Shown here one piece after another: positions 1 through 7,276 of a stretch of DNA of 15,527 bases. Source of the stretch: Devosia sp. (GTDB lineage: Bacteria; Pseudomonadota; Alphaproteobacteria; Rhizobiales; Devosiaceae). Each line of letters opens with the position of its first letter. Position 1 is the stretch's first letter. A model generated the notes under the pieces. It did not search any database and was not told where the DNA came from. It worked only from the letters and a program-made list of their open reading frames with translations. A program made the translations under genes and the position numbers. Location: positions 1 to 15,527 of the forward strand of contig JAQGKH010000093.1 of the NCBI GenBank assembly GCA_028290225.1, in the 5' to 3' direction.

Positions 1-600
1 TTCGGTGCCACCGGGCGGCGTTGATGTGGCCGGCGCCGCCGCCTCGGCCGAGCCTGACAGGTCGCGCGCGACATTGGCGGCGAATTCCTCGGGCGTCGCC
101 GGGATGATGTCGACCACCAAACGCGCCGGCTGGTCCTCGAAGGCATCGAGCACATAGGCCTGCTGCACCTGCGCCGGGCCCGCCAGGGTCAGCGTGGTGC
201 GCACCCGGTCCGGGGCGGCTTGCTCCACCAGATAGGCGGATACGAGGCCCTCCCCCGCCGGCGCACCGGCAGGCTCGGCCACCGAAAAGGTCGCGGCCCG
301 CACGTCGATGGCCAGCCGATCGGGACCGCCCAGCGATACGAGGGCAAAATCGGCTCGGCCGGCAAGGTCCACCACCAGGCGCGCCCGCTCGGGGGTGGAG
401 CTCACGCGCACTTCCATGACATTGGGCAAGGCCGCCGGTGCCGGGGGCGTAGCGGGGGCTGCCGCCGCGTCAGGCGCCGGTTCCTGCGCCAGGGCAGTGA
501 TCGAGCCGCCGCCGGCAAGGCCCGCAAGCAGGCAGATCAGCGCAAGTGCACGGCGGGGTTTAAACAACAGCGAACAGGCCTTATCCAGAACAGCAGGCAC
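1..600 (-). CDS. N-acetylmuramoyl-L-alanine amidase with AMIN domain (N-terminal part, partial at window edge)
   Basis: The reverse strand is open from a GTG at 600 to the window edge, giving 200 residues. Residues 1-38 look like a signal peptide: basic KPRR, a hydrophobic run ALALICLLAGLAGG, then cleavage after ALA (AQE follows). An Ala/Pro-rich linker comes next. From about residue 58 to 175 there is an AMIN-type beta domain with a repeated pattern: ARLVVDLAG, then PDRLAIDV, then PARLVVDIIPATPEEFA. In this family the AMIN domain anchors a zinc-dependent amidase that cleaves the peptide stem from murein in the periplasm. The catalytic Amidase_3 domain lies beyond the left edge, so the function rests on the AMIN domain and on the position divergent from rne, which is typical of Hyphomicrobiales (amiC-type gene). 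An in-frame stop lies upstream at 727-729 and no ATG intervenes, so GTG 600 is the best start, although its ribosome binding site is weak. Confidence 0.72.
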   Translation of the reverse strand, partial: MPAVLDKACSLLFKPRRALALICLLAGLAGGGSITALAQEPAPDAAAAPATPPAPAALPNVMEVRVSSTPERARLVVDLAGRADFALVSLGGPDRLAIDVRAATFSVAEPAGAPAGEGLVSAYLVEQAAPDRVRTTLTLAGPAQVQQAYVLDAFEDQPARLVVDIIPATPEEFAANVARDLSGSAEAAAPATSTPPGGTE

Positions 601-901
601 GCAGATGCCATCGCTTTGGAGCGATTCTGCGGCGTTCCCCTTATGCGCTGTTTTGCCCCCGCGGCCAAGAACGACCGGTTTGGCGTCCAGGCACCAGCTT
701 GCCGGGCGTGTGGGAGTTTCCTGTTGCTAAACGGAAGCAACGGCCGTACACGCTAGATGGTGAAGTGCATGCTTCCTGCATGACCGGTTCTGGTGTCCTT
801 GGACCCCGCAAACGGAAGCCGGAAGGGCTCGGGACGGGAGGCGCAGAACGCGCCTTGCACCCCGATCAGACGCGGCAAATCCAGCGCTTCGCAATGAATT
901 T

Positions 902-919
902 CGGTTCTCGCATGAACCG
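902..919 (+). promoter_or_regulatory. Hairpin in the rne leader (6-8 bp stem)
   Basis: CGGTTC at 902-907 pairs exactly with GAACCG at 914-919 across the six-base loop TCGCAT. A wobble T901-G920 and a pair T900-A921 lengthen the stem to eight. No T-run follows, so it is not a terminator. It is a candidate structural element of the rne 5' untranslated region. Confidence 0.4.
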
Positions 920-1060
920 GACGGTTGGGATGGGCCCGTTGCCGCACCCAATCCAAAAGGAAGAGGTCATATGGCCCGCAGGCGAACAGAACGTGGTGTG
1001 ATCGACGAAACCGGTCGCCGTTTTGCTTTGCTGCCATTTTCGGCCATGACCTGCACTGCC

Positions 1061-1090
1061 GGCGCCCCGACCAGCCTGGTCCCGAGCGCC
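1061..1090 (+). promoter_or_regulatory. Two-tier hairpin in the rne leader
   Basis: The outer stem GGCGC (1061-1065) pairs with GCGCC (1086-1090). The inner stem GACCA (1069-1073) pairs with TGGTC (1077-1081) around a GCC loop. The internal loop is CCC against CCGA. It is the most regular fold I can draw in the leader and lies 95 bases before the rne ATG. A role in autoregulation is inference only. Confidence 0.4.
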
Positions 1091-1128
1091 ACCCCCCTTA
1101 AACCACTCGCCTCGCATTGCGCCACTCG

Positions 1129-1154
1129 GAGACTGCCTGTTCTTGGGCAGCCTC
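1129..1154 (+). promoter_or_regulatory. Hairpin about 30 nt upstream of the rne start codon
   Basis: GAG (1129-1131) pairs with CTC (1152-1154). After one mismatch, CTGCC (1133-1137) pairs with GGCAG (1146-1150), giving eight pairs around the loop TGTTCTTG. It ends 20 bases before the GGAG ribosome binding site of rne, close enough to influence translation initiation or to act as an RNase E recognition element. Function is not shown. Confidence 0.38.
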
Positions 1155-1184
1155 TTGTCGGCGCGCGAGTGCGCGGAGCTCATA

Positions 1185-4004
1185 ATGGCTACAAAGAGAA
1201 TGCTGGTGGATGCCATCCACCCGGAAGAAACACGGATCGTCGTTACCGCCGGTAACCGGCTCGAAGAGTTCGATTTCGAATCGGCGACGCGCCGCCAGTT
1301 GCGCGGCAATATCTACCTTGCCAAGGTCACGCGCGTGGAGCCCTCGCTCCAGGCCGCCTTCGTGGAATATGGCGGCAATCGCCACGGCTTCCTGGCTTTC
1401 AGCGAAATTCACCCCGATTACTACCAGATCCCCGTTGCCGACCGCGAAGCTTTACTGCGCGAGGAGCACGAGGAAGAGGTGCACGACGAAGCGGCCGCCG
1501 ACGAAGGTGCAGCCCCTGAGTCGGTCAGCGAAAGCCTTGACGCGGACGGCTACGCCGAGCCTGATGGTGAGGGCGAAGAGGCCAGCCATATCGAGCAGGC
1601 GCCGGCCAATACCGAGCCGGTGGAAAGCGTGGGCGGTGCCGATGCGCTTGAGGAAGTGCCCGAGCGTCGCCGCTCATCGAGCAACAACCGCCGCCACTAC
1701 AAGATCCAGGAAGTGATCAAGCGCCGGCAGGTAATGCTGGTGCAGGTGGTCAAGGAAGAGCGCGGCAACAAGGGCGCTGCCCTGACCACCTATCTGTCGC
1801 TGGCCGGCCGCTACTCGGTTCTGATGCCCAACACCGCCCGTGGCGGCGGCATTTCGCGCAAGATCACCAACGCCGCCGACCGCAAGCGCCTGAAGGAAAT
1901 CACCTCCGATCTGGAAGTGCCGCAGGGGATGGGCGTGATCCTGCGCACGGCCGGTGCCTCGCGCACCAAGGCCGAGGTGAAGCGCGACTTCGAATACCTG
2001 ATGCGCCTGTGGGAATCGGTGCGCTCGCTCACCCTCAAGTCGCAGGCACCGTGCCTCGTGTACGAGGAAGGCTCGCTGATCAAGCGCACTATTCGCGACC
2101 TTTACAACAAGGACATCGACGAGGTGTTCGTGGCCGGCGAGGATGCCTTCGCCGAAGCGCGCGATTTCATGCGCATGATCATGCCGAGCCACGCCAAGAA
2201 CGTCGTGCTGTACAAGGAAGATCAGCCGCTCTTTTCCAAATACGGCATCGAAGCGCAGCTCGACTCCATGTTCTCGCCCACGGTGACCCTGCCTTCGGGC
2301 GGTTATCTCGTGATCAACCCGACCGAAGCGCTGGTTTCCATCGACGTCAACTCGGGCCGCTCCACCAAGGAGCACAATATCGAGGACACTGCACTCCAGA
2401 CCAATCTGGAAGCGGCCGAGGAAGTGGCGCGCCAACTGCGCCTGCGCGATCTGGCGGGCCTCATCGTCATCGACTTCATCGACATGATGGAGAACCGCTC
2501 CAACCGGGCCGTCGAGCGCAAGCTCAAGGATTGCCTCAAGGACGATCGCGCCCGCATCCAGGTCGGCCGCATCTCCCATTTCGGTCTCATGGAAATGAGC
2601 CGCCAGCGCATCCGCTTTGGCGTGGTGGAAAGCTCCACCCACAAATGCCCGATCTGCGATGGCACGGGCCTGGTGCGCTCCACCGAATCCATGGCGCTGA
2701 TGATCATGCGCCACATTGAAGACCATGTGATGCGCAAGCAGGGCCAGTCGGTCAATGTCCGGCTGCCGATCGACGTCGCGCTTTATATTCTCAACTGCAA
2801 GCGCGAAACGCTGACGGCCCTTGAGCAGCGCAATTCGCTGTCCATCACCATCACGGCCGATGGCAAGATGACCGGCCAGCAATTCGCCATCGAAAAGGGT
2901 GAAACGCGCGTTTCCGCCTACGCCGAAACACGCGCCGTCGAGCATGTTCGCGTCGATACCGCCATCATCGAAGACGAGGATGACGAGATCATCGAGGACG
3001 AGATCGAGGACACCGAAGAGCAGCCGGTTTCGGCCGGTGAAGTGGGTGAAGGCGAACCCTCGCGCAAGCGGCGCCGGCGCCGGCGCCGCGGTGGCGAGCG
3101 GGGCGAGGACAATGGTGGCCGTGCGCCGCAGCCCCGCTTTGTGCCACTGGCCGACCAGGCTGATGCCGAAGAGCTCACCGCCGAAGCAGCGGAAGCCGAG
3201 GACGCCGGTGCCGAATCCGACAGCGTGCGGGAAGCCGTTGGTTTCACCACCGGCGACGAAAGCGACGACGAGCCCCGCAAGCGCCGCCGTCGGGGTCGTC
3301 GCGGCGGCCGTCGTAATCGCCGCGAACTGGAAGCCGAGGCGGGCGTCACCGAAGCCGTGCCGGCCGGCGAGGCCGAGTTGAGCATGGACGCGGTCAGCGA
3401 GATCGCCGACGCCCTTCTCGCCCAGGAAGAGATCGCCGCCGGCGAGCCGACACTGGCCGAGGAGCCCGTGGAAGTGCCGGTGGAAAAGCCCAAGCGCGGC
3501 CGCCGCAAGAAGGTGCTGGAAACCGAGGAGCGGGCTCCCGTCCTGGTGGACGCCGAGGCGGCTGCCGAGGATGCGCCGGTGGCCGAGGAGGCCCCGACGC
3601 CCGAGGAAAAGCCCAAGCGCAAGCCGCGCACCCGCAAGCCCAAGGCGGAATCGGCAAGCGCCGATGCAGGTCTGGTGATCGCCACCGAACCGGCACCCGA
3701 GGCGGCGGAAGCCCAGTCGGAGCCGGCCGAGCAGGCACTGGGTCTCGAGCCAGTGGCTGTCGCCGAGTCCGAAGCGCCCGCCGAGCCAGCGGGGATTGTT
3801 GAGCTGCAAGCGCCGGTTGAGCCTGGGGCCGAACCGGAAGCCGGTGTGGAGACCGAGCCGACCCGCCCGCGTCGGGCCCGCAAGGATCTGCCCGAAGAAG
3901 GGGTCGTGGTTTCGTCCAGCACGCCGCGCCCCGAAGGCGAGGCTCCGGACGAACCGGAGAAAAAGAAGGCCGGCTGGTGGCAGCGCCGCCTTGGTCTTGG
4001 CTAG
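1185..4004 (+). CDS. rne: Ribonuclease E (endoribonuclease, degradosome scaffold)
   Basis: 939 residues starting MATKRMLVDAIHPEETR, chosen because family members start here and GGAG lies 6 nt upstream. RNase E cuts single-stranded AU-rich RNA in mRNA decay and in rRNA and tRNA maturation. Visible parts: an S1-like domain (about 36-230) interrupted by a Glu/Asp-rich insertion at about 95-165; the 5'-monophosphate sensor Arg254-Thr255; the DNase I-like catalytic site, with Asp387 in IDVNSGRST and Asp430 in LIVIDFIDM matching E. coli Asp303 and Asp346; and the Zn-link Cys488-Pro-Ile-Cys491. After about residue 590 comes a disordered tail of acidic blocks alternating with basic arginine clusters (about 627-640 and 697-714) and KPKR motifs, ending GWWQRRLGLG. 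Such tails bind RNA and partner enzymes. The acidic S1 insertion is typical of alphaproteobacterial RNase E. The gene is monocistronic with a terminator just after the stop. Confidence 0.97.
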   Translation: MATKRMLVDAIHPEETRIVVTAGNRLEEFDFESATRRQLRGNIYLAKVTRVEPSLQAAFVEYGGNRHGFLAFSEIHPDYYQIPVADREALLREEHEEEVHDEAAADEGAAPESVSESLDADGYAEPDGEGEEASHIEQAPANTEPVESVGGADALEEVPERRRSSSNNRRHYKIQEVIKRRQVMLVQVVKEERGNKGAALTTYLSLAGRYSVLMPNTARGGGISRKITNAADRKRLKEITSDLEVPQGMGVILRTAGASRTKAEVKRDFEYLMRLWESVRSLTLKSQAPCLVYEEGSLIKRTIRDLYNKDIDEVFVAGEDAFAEARDFMRMIMPSHAKNVVLYKEDQPLFSKYGIEAQLDSMFSPTVTLPSGGYLVINPTEALVSIDVNSGRSTKEHNIEDTALQTNLEAAEEVARQLRLRDLAGLIVIDFIDMMENRSNRAVERKLKDCLKDDRARIQVGRISHFGLMEMSRQRIRFGVVESSTHKCPICDGTGLVRSTESMALMIMRHIEDHVMRKQGQSVNVRLPIDVALYILNCKRETLTALEQRNSLSITITADGKMTGQQFAIEKGETRVSAYAETRAVEHVRVDTAIIEDEDDEIIEDEIEDTEEQPVSAGEVGEGEPSRKRRRRRRRGGERGEDNGGRAPQPRFVPLADQADAEELTAEAAEAEDAGAESDSVREAVGFTTGDESDDEPRKRRRRGRRGGRRNRRELEAEAGVTEAVPAGEAELSMDAVSEIADALLAQEEIAAGEPTLAEEPVEVPVEKPKRGRRKKVLETEERAPVLVDAEAAAEDAPVAEEAPTPEEKPKRKPRTRKPKAESASADAGLVIATEPAPEAAEAQSEPAEQALGLEPVAVAESEAPAEPAGIVELQAPVEPGAEPEAGVETEPTRPRRARKDLPEEGVVVSSSTPRPEGEAPDEPEKKKAGWWQRRLGLG

Positions 4005-4010
4005 AAACAA

Positions 4011-4038
4011 AAAAAGGCGGCCCCCGGGCCGCCTTTTT
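4011..4038. terminator. Bidirectional rho-independent terminator between rne and the aminotransferase gene
   Basis: AAAAAGGCGGCC (4011-4022) pairs perfectly with GGCCGCCTTTTT (4027-4038) across a CCCG loop, with further T and A runs on both sides. It starts 6 bases after the rne stop and ends 19 bases before the 3' end of the convergent aminotransferase gene. Both strands show a GC stem followed by a T run, so one element can end both transcripts. Confidence 0.92.
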
Positions 4039-4057
4039 CTTTGCCGGGATGGTGGCG

Positions 4058-5203
4058 CTAGCGCAGCGCCCGTCCCATCCGCTCCAGTGCCAGTTCGATG
4101 CTTTCGCGCTTGCCGGCATAGCTCAACCGCACATAGCCCTGCCCGCCGGTGCGGTCGAAGTCCACGCCAGGCGTGGTTGCCACCCCCGCTTCCTCCAGCA
4201 ACCGCTCGCAGAACGCCAGGGAATCATTGGAGAAGCGGCCGATGCCGGCATAGGCGTAGAATGCACCGTCCGAAGGCTCGGCCAGCGTGAAGCCCAGCGT
4301 TCGCAGGCCATCGTGCAGCAGCACGCGATTGGCGGCATAACCCGCCTTTTGTTCTTCCGAATAATCGCGCTCGCCCAGGGCGGCGGTGGCCGCGATCTGG
4401 CTTAGCGTGGGCGCGGAGATAAAGAGGTTCTGCTGCAGGATTTCGGTGCGCCGGACCAAGCGCTCGGGCATCACCATCCAGCCAATGCGCCAGCCGGTCA
4501 TGCAATAGTATTTGGAAAAGCTGTTGATCACCACGGCATCGCGCGTCAGTTCCAGCGCGCTGACCGATGGCCTGCGATAATCCAACCCGTGATAAATCTC
4601 ATCCGAGATCAGTTGCACGCCCAGCCGCGTGCAGGTTTGCACGATATCGCGCAAACCCTCCCGATCCACGGCCGCGCCCGTTGGGTTCGCCGGGCTGGCA
4701 AACAAGAGCCCCTCGAAAGGCGTTGCCGCGTAAGCCGCTTCGATATCGGCGCCGGTCAGGCGCCAGCCATTGGCAACGGTGAGCGGAATTTCGGCGACTG
4801 CGAAGCCCAGCCCCAGCAAGGTGTTTACATAGGCCGGGTAGCCCGGCCGGGTGATGGCGATGCGCGCCCCGGGGCGGAATGCCGCATGAAAGGCCAGGAT
4901 AAAGCCGGCGGACGAGCCCGTGGTCGCCAGAATCAGGTCCGGGTCCACCGACACGCCGTGCTGGGCCGTGTAGTAAGCGGACAAGCCTTCGCGCAGTTCG
5001 GTCAGCCCCTTGGCATTGGTATAACCCTGCGCCTGGGGCAGCGCCTTGGCCACCGCTTCGATCACCTTGGGCGCGGGGGGCGAACCCGGCTCGCCCAGTT
5101 CGAGGTGGCACACGGTGCGGCCACTAGCTTCCATCGCCTTGGCGCGCTTGAGAATTTCCATTGCCTGGAACGGCATCAGGCCATCGGGTGGCGCATCAAA
5201 CAT
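4058..5203 (-). CDS. Pyridoxal-phosphate-dependent class I/II aminotransferase
   Basis: 381 residues of the aspartate aminotransferase fold-type I family, a usual length. Cofactor and substrate residues are visible: Asn173 in SPANPTG, Asp201 and Tyr204 in DEIYHGL, the Schiff-base Lys231 in NSFSKYYCMTGWRIGW with phosphate-binding Arg239, and the substrate carboxylate-binding Arg359 in GYVRLSYA. It should move an amino group between an amino acid and a 2-oxo acid in the cytoplasm. The substrate cannot be read from sequence; the family also includes aspartate, aromatic and methionine aminotransferases. The ATG at 5203 is preceded by AGGAG 7 nt upstream. It is convergent with rne and divergent from the DsbA-like gene, so it is probably transcribed alone. 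Confidence 0.93.
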   Translation of the reverse strand: MFDAPPDGLMPFQAMEILKRAKAMEASGRTVCHLELGEPGSPPAPKVIEAVAKALPQAQGYTNAKGLTELREGLSAYYTAQHGVSVDPDLILATTGSSAGFILAFHAAFRPGARIAITRPGYPAYVNTLLGLGFAVAEIPLTVANGWRLTGADIEAAYAATPFEGLLFASPANPTGAAVDREGLRDIVQTCTRLGVQLISDEIYHGLDYRRPSVSALELTRDAVVINSFSKYYCMTGWRIGWMVMPERLVRRTEILQQNLFISAPTLSQIAATAALGERDYSEEQKAGYAANRVLLHDGLRTLGFTLAEPSDGAFYAYAGIGRFSNDSLAFCERLLEEAGVATTPGVDFDRTGGQGYVRLSYAGKRESIELALERMGRALR

Positions 5204-5267
5204 GAACGAGCTCCTGGGTTTCCCCCGGCCTACCCCGTTCGCGCCGCGCCCTCAACCACAAGTGATG

Positions 5268-5303
5268 CGCCCGACATCGGGCGTTTACGCGTGGCTGCTA
5301 TAT
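5268..5303 (+). promoter_or_regulatory. Putative promoter/operator of the DsbA-like gene
   Basis: A perfect palindrome CGCCCGACATCGGGCG (5268-5283; 7-bp arms, 2-bp centre) is followed by CTATAT/TATATT at 5298-5304, a good -10 candidate about 50 bases before the ATG. The stretch where a -35 would lie (about 5275-5280) falls inside the palindrome and does not resemble TTGACA, so the palindrome could be an operator for an activator or repressor. It also lies 65 bases upstream of the divergent aminotransferase start. Confidence 0.35.
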
Positions 5304-5351
5304 TGGCTCGCGTCTGCTAGAAGGCCCAGCGTCTTGCTTTGGGAGTGTTCC

Positions 5352-6224
5352 ATGCCTCGCCTCACCCTTGCTCTTGTTGCCCTGATCGGCCTGCTTGCCG
5401 GCGCCCTGGGGTACTCGGTGTGGAATCGCCCGGTGCCGCAGACCGATGAAGCGGCGGTGCGCGCCATCGTGCAAACCGCGCTGGCGGAACGCGAAGCCGC
5501 CGCCCCTCCCGCAGCGGCGCCGCCGCCTGCCCCGGCGGTGGCGCAACTCGATCCCGCCCAGCTTAATCCGCTCATCGAAAACTTCCTGATGAGCGACCCC
5601 ACCATCCTCCAACGCCTGTCCACTGCGCTCGATACGCAGTTGCGCTCAGCCGAGCGCGAGCAGGCAACCACGGCCATTGCCGGCATGCGCGAGGTCATCT
5701 TCAACGATCCCGGCCAGGTCGTGCTCGGCAATCCGGACGGCGATGTCACGCTGGTGGAGCTCTTCGACTACAATTGCGGTTATTGCCGCAGCGCCCTGCC
5801 CGATCTGGCGACGCTGCTGGCGGAAGATCCGGGGCTGCGCGTCGTGCTCAAGGAATTTCCCATCCTGTCCAACGAATCGATGGAGGCGGCGCGCATCGCC
5901 GTGCTCGTGGGGCAATCGGATGTGGATTATTGGCGTTTTCACGAAGCCCTGTTCACCAGCCGCGGCCAGGTCGACAAGGCGGTCGCGCTCGCCGCCGCTG
6001 CCGATCTGGGCCTGAGCCCGGTCAGTCTCGAGTTGCAGATGAACGAGGAAGCCGTCGCCAGGACCATCAAGACGTCCTACGACATTGCCCAGGCGCTCAA
6101 CATCACGGGCACGCCGACCTATATCATCGGCAACGAGGTCATTCCGGGGGCTATCGGCATTGACGAGTTGCGCACACGCATCCGCAATATGCGCGCTTGC
6201 GGGGAAACCGAGTGCGAAGGCTGA
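5352..6224 (+). CDS. DsbA-family periplasmic thiol:disulfide oxidoreductase
   Basis: 290 residues from the ATG at 5352, supported by GGGAG 6 nt upstream; the frame stays open further upstream without a better start. Residues 4-20 form a hydrophobic signal or anchor (LTLALVALIGLLAGALG). An Ala/Pro-rich linker and a helical N-terminal region (about 55-105) follow, then a thioredoxin fold with an inserted helical domain. The redox motif is Cys142-Gly-Tyr-Cys145 in FDYNCGYCRSALPDL, and the cis-proline is Pro255 in GTPTYIIG. Proteins of this type (DsbA/Com1/ScsC-like) oxidise or shuffle disulfides of exported proteins. The extended N-terminal region is seen in Com1/ScsC-like members, where it can mediate oligomerisation. 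It lies 80 bases upstream of aroQ on the same strand and may share its transcript. Two further cysteines near the C-terminus (ACGETECEG) are of unknown role. Confidence 0.9.
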   Translation: MPRLTLALVALIGLLAGALGYSVWNRPVPQTDEAAVRAIVQTALAEREAAAPPAAAPPPAPAVAQLDPAQLNPLIENFLMSDPTILQRLSTALDTQLRSAEREQATTAIAGMREVIFNDPGQVVLGNPDGDVTLVELFDYNCGYCRSALPDLATLLAEDPGLRVVLKEFPILSNESMEAARIAVLVGQSDVDYWRFHEALFTSRGQVDKAVALAAAADLGLSPVSLELQMNEEAVARTIKTSYDIAQALNITGTPTYIIGNEVIPGAIGIDELRTRIRNMRACGETECEG

Positions 6225-6304
6225 CGCCGCCTTTTGCCTTTTGCCGGCGAGTCGTGTAACCGACGAGCTTCCGGCCCTGGCTGCCGGCGTCAAAGGCGAC
6301 CACG

Positions 6305-6739
6305 ATGGCAAAGCGCGTTCTCGTTCTCAATGGCCCCAATCTCAATCTTCTCGGCACGCGCGAGCCCGCCATCTACGGCTCCCAGACGCTCCAGGATATC
6401 GAGGATCTCTGCGGGACTGCTGCGGCTGAACTGGGCCTTGCCATCGATTTTCGGCAGTCCAACCATGAAGGTGAGCTTGTCACCTGGATCCAGGACGCCC
6501 GTATGTCAGCCGATGCCATCCTGATCAACCCAGCGGCCTATTCGCATACTTCGGTGGCGATTGCCGACGCCATCAAGGCGGTTGGTCTGCCAGTGGTCGA
6601 AGTTCACCTGTCCAACATTCACCAGCGTGAGCCCTTCCGGCACCATTCCTATGTTTCAGCCGTTGCTGTGGGTGTGCTTTGCGGGTTCGGGGCGCTTGGC
6701 TATAAGCTCGCCCTCCAGGCCCTGGCTGAAAAATTATAA
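6305..6739 (+). CDS. aroQ: Type II 3-dehydroquinate dehydratase
   Basis: 144 residues, the normal size. The enzyme removes water from 3-dehydroquinate to give 3-dehydroshikimate in the shikimate pathway and works as a dodecamer in the cytoplasm. The N-terminal VLVLNGPNLNLLGTREPAIYG carries Arg19 and the catalytic Tyr24 on the flexible lid. Asn75 and His81 (INPAAYSHTS), the catalytic His101 (VEVHLSNIHQRE) and Arg112 (FRHHSYVS) complete the active site. The ATG at 6305 has only a weak AAGG upstream, but no alternative start keeps the conserved beginning. accB follows 37 bases later, so aroQ-accB-accC form a likely operon, an arrangement common in alphaproteobacteria. Confidence 0.97.
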   Translation: MAKRVLVLNGPNLNLLGTREPAIYGSQTLQDIEDLCGTAAAELGLAIDFRQSNHEGELVTWIQDARMSADAILINPAAYSHTSVAIADAIKAVGLPVVEVHLSNIHQREPFRHHSYVSAVAVGVLCGFGALGYKLALQALAEKL

Positions 6740-6776
6740 CCAACGATCGACGCGCAAGCGCGGGAGACCAACAAGA

Positions 6777-7265
6777 ATGAGCAAGTCATCGCAAGTGGAT
6801 CAGGACCTGATTCGCGCCATCGCCGAACTCCTCAACAAAGAAAATCTCGCCGAGATCGAGATCGAGCAGGAAGATTTCCGCGTCCGCGTCACCCGCTCCT
6901 ATGCCAATGAAACGGTCACCTATGCGGCCCCCCCGCAATATGCGCCCGCACCCGCCGCACCGGCATCGCTGGCCCCGGCCGGCTCCGTGCCGGCTGCCGT
7001 GCCTGCTGCGATTGAGGACCTTGCGTCTAATCCGGGTACCCTGACCTCCCCCATGGTCGGCACCGCCTACCGCTCGCCCGAGCCGGGCAAGCCGGCCTTT
7101 GCCGAAGTGGGCACCAAGGTCAGCGAAGGTCAGACCCTGCTGATCATCGAAGCCATGAAGACCATGAACCAGATTCCCGCCCATCGCTCCGGCACCGTCA
7201 CCCGCATTCTGGTGCAGGATGCGCAGCCGGTGGAATACGGCGAGCCGCTCGTCGTCATCGAATAG
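6777..7265 (+). CDS. accB: Biotin carboxyl carrier protein of acetyl-CoA carboxylase
   Basis: 162 residues from the ATG at 6777 (GGGAG 10 nt upstream). The N-terminal part, about 1-45, is the helical region typical of AccB (VDQDLIRAIAELLNKENLAEIEIEQ, shown in two parts: VDQDLIRAIAELLN, then KENLAEIEIEQ). An Ala/Pro-rich linker covers about 50-80. The C-terminal biotinyl domain (85-162) contains the thumb-type segment TLTSPMVGTAYRSPEPGKP and the biotin attachment motif EAMKTM with Lys128. The biotin on Lys128 carries the carboxyl group from biotin carboxylase (AccC) to the carboxyltransferase, making malonyl-CoA for fatty acid synthesis. accC begins 11 bases after its stop, which fits coupled expression of the two subunits. 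Confidence 0.97.
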   Translation: MSKSSQVDQDLIRAIAELLNKENLAEIEIEQEDFRVRVTRSYANETVTYAAPPQYAPAPAAPASLAPAGSVPAAVPAAIEDLASNPGTLTSPMVGTAYRSPEPGKPAFAEVGTKVSEGQTLLIIEAMKTMNQIPAHRSGTVTRILVQDAQPVEYGEPLVVIE

Positions 7266-7276
7266 GAGGCGACCCC

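Larger units (their letters stand above)
601..1184. promoter_or_regulatory. Divergent regulatory region and long leader of rne
   Basis: These 584 bases separate the amidase from the oppositely oriented rne. I find no convincing protein gene. The region is rich in inverted repeats: 723-741 (6-bp stem), 768-782 (5-bp stem), 902-919, 923-954, 1061-1090 and 1129-1154. A weak promoter-like pair on the plus strand, TTGGAG at 616-621 and CCTTAT at 639-644 with 17-bp spacing, is possible but not convincing. In enterobacteria, RNase E represses its own mRNA through a long structured 5' leader; an analogous role here is an inference. The rne ribosome binding site GGAG is at 1175-1178. Confidence 0.5.

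Noticed and set aside
580..590. DnaA box (TTATCCAGA)
   Set aside because: One mismatch to TTATNCACA, a single copy, and it falls inside the amidase coding region.
616..644. Sigma-70 type promoter for rne
   Set aside because: TTGGAG and CCTTAT are poor matches and the position would require a leader of over 500 bases; mentioned only as a possibility.
1674..4010. Very long open frame antisense to rne (about 780 codons)
   Set aside because: It mirrors the GC-biased codon pattern of rne, has low-complexity Gly/His/Arg-rich composition and resembles no family I know.
6225..6304. Terminator between the DsbA-like gene and aroQ
   Set aside because: Only short imperfect repeats and no T-run after a stem; a shared transcript remains possible.
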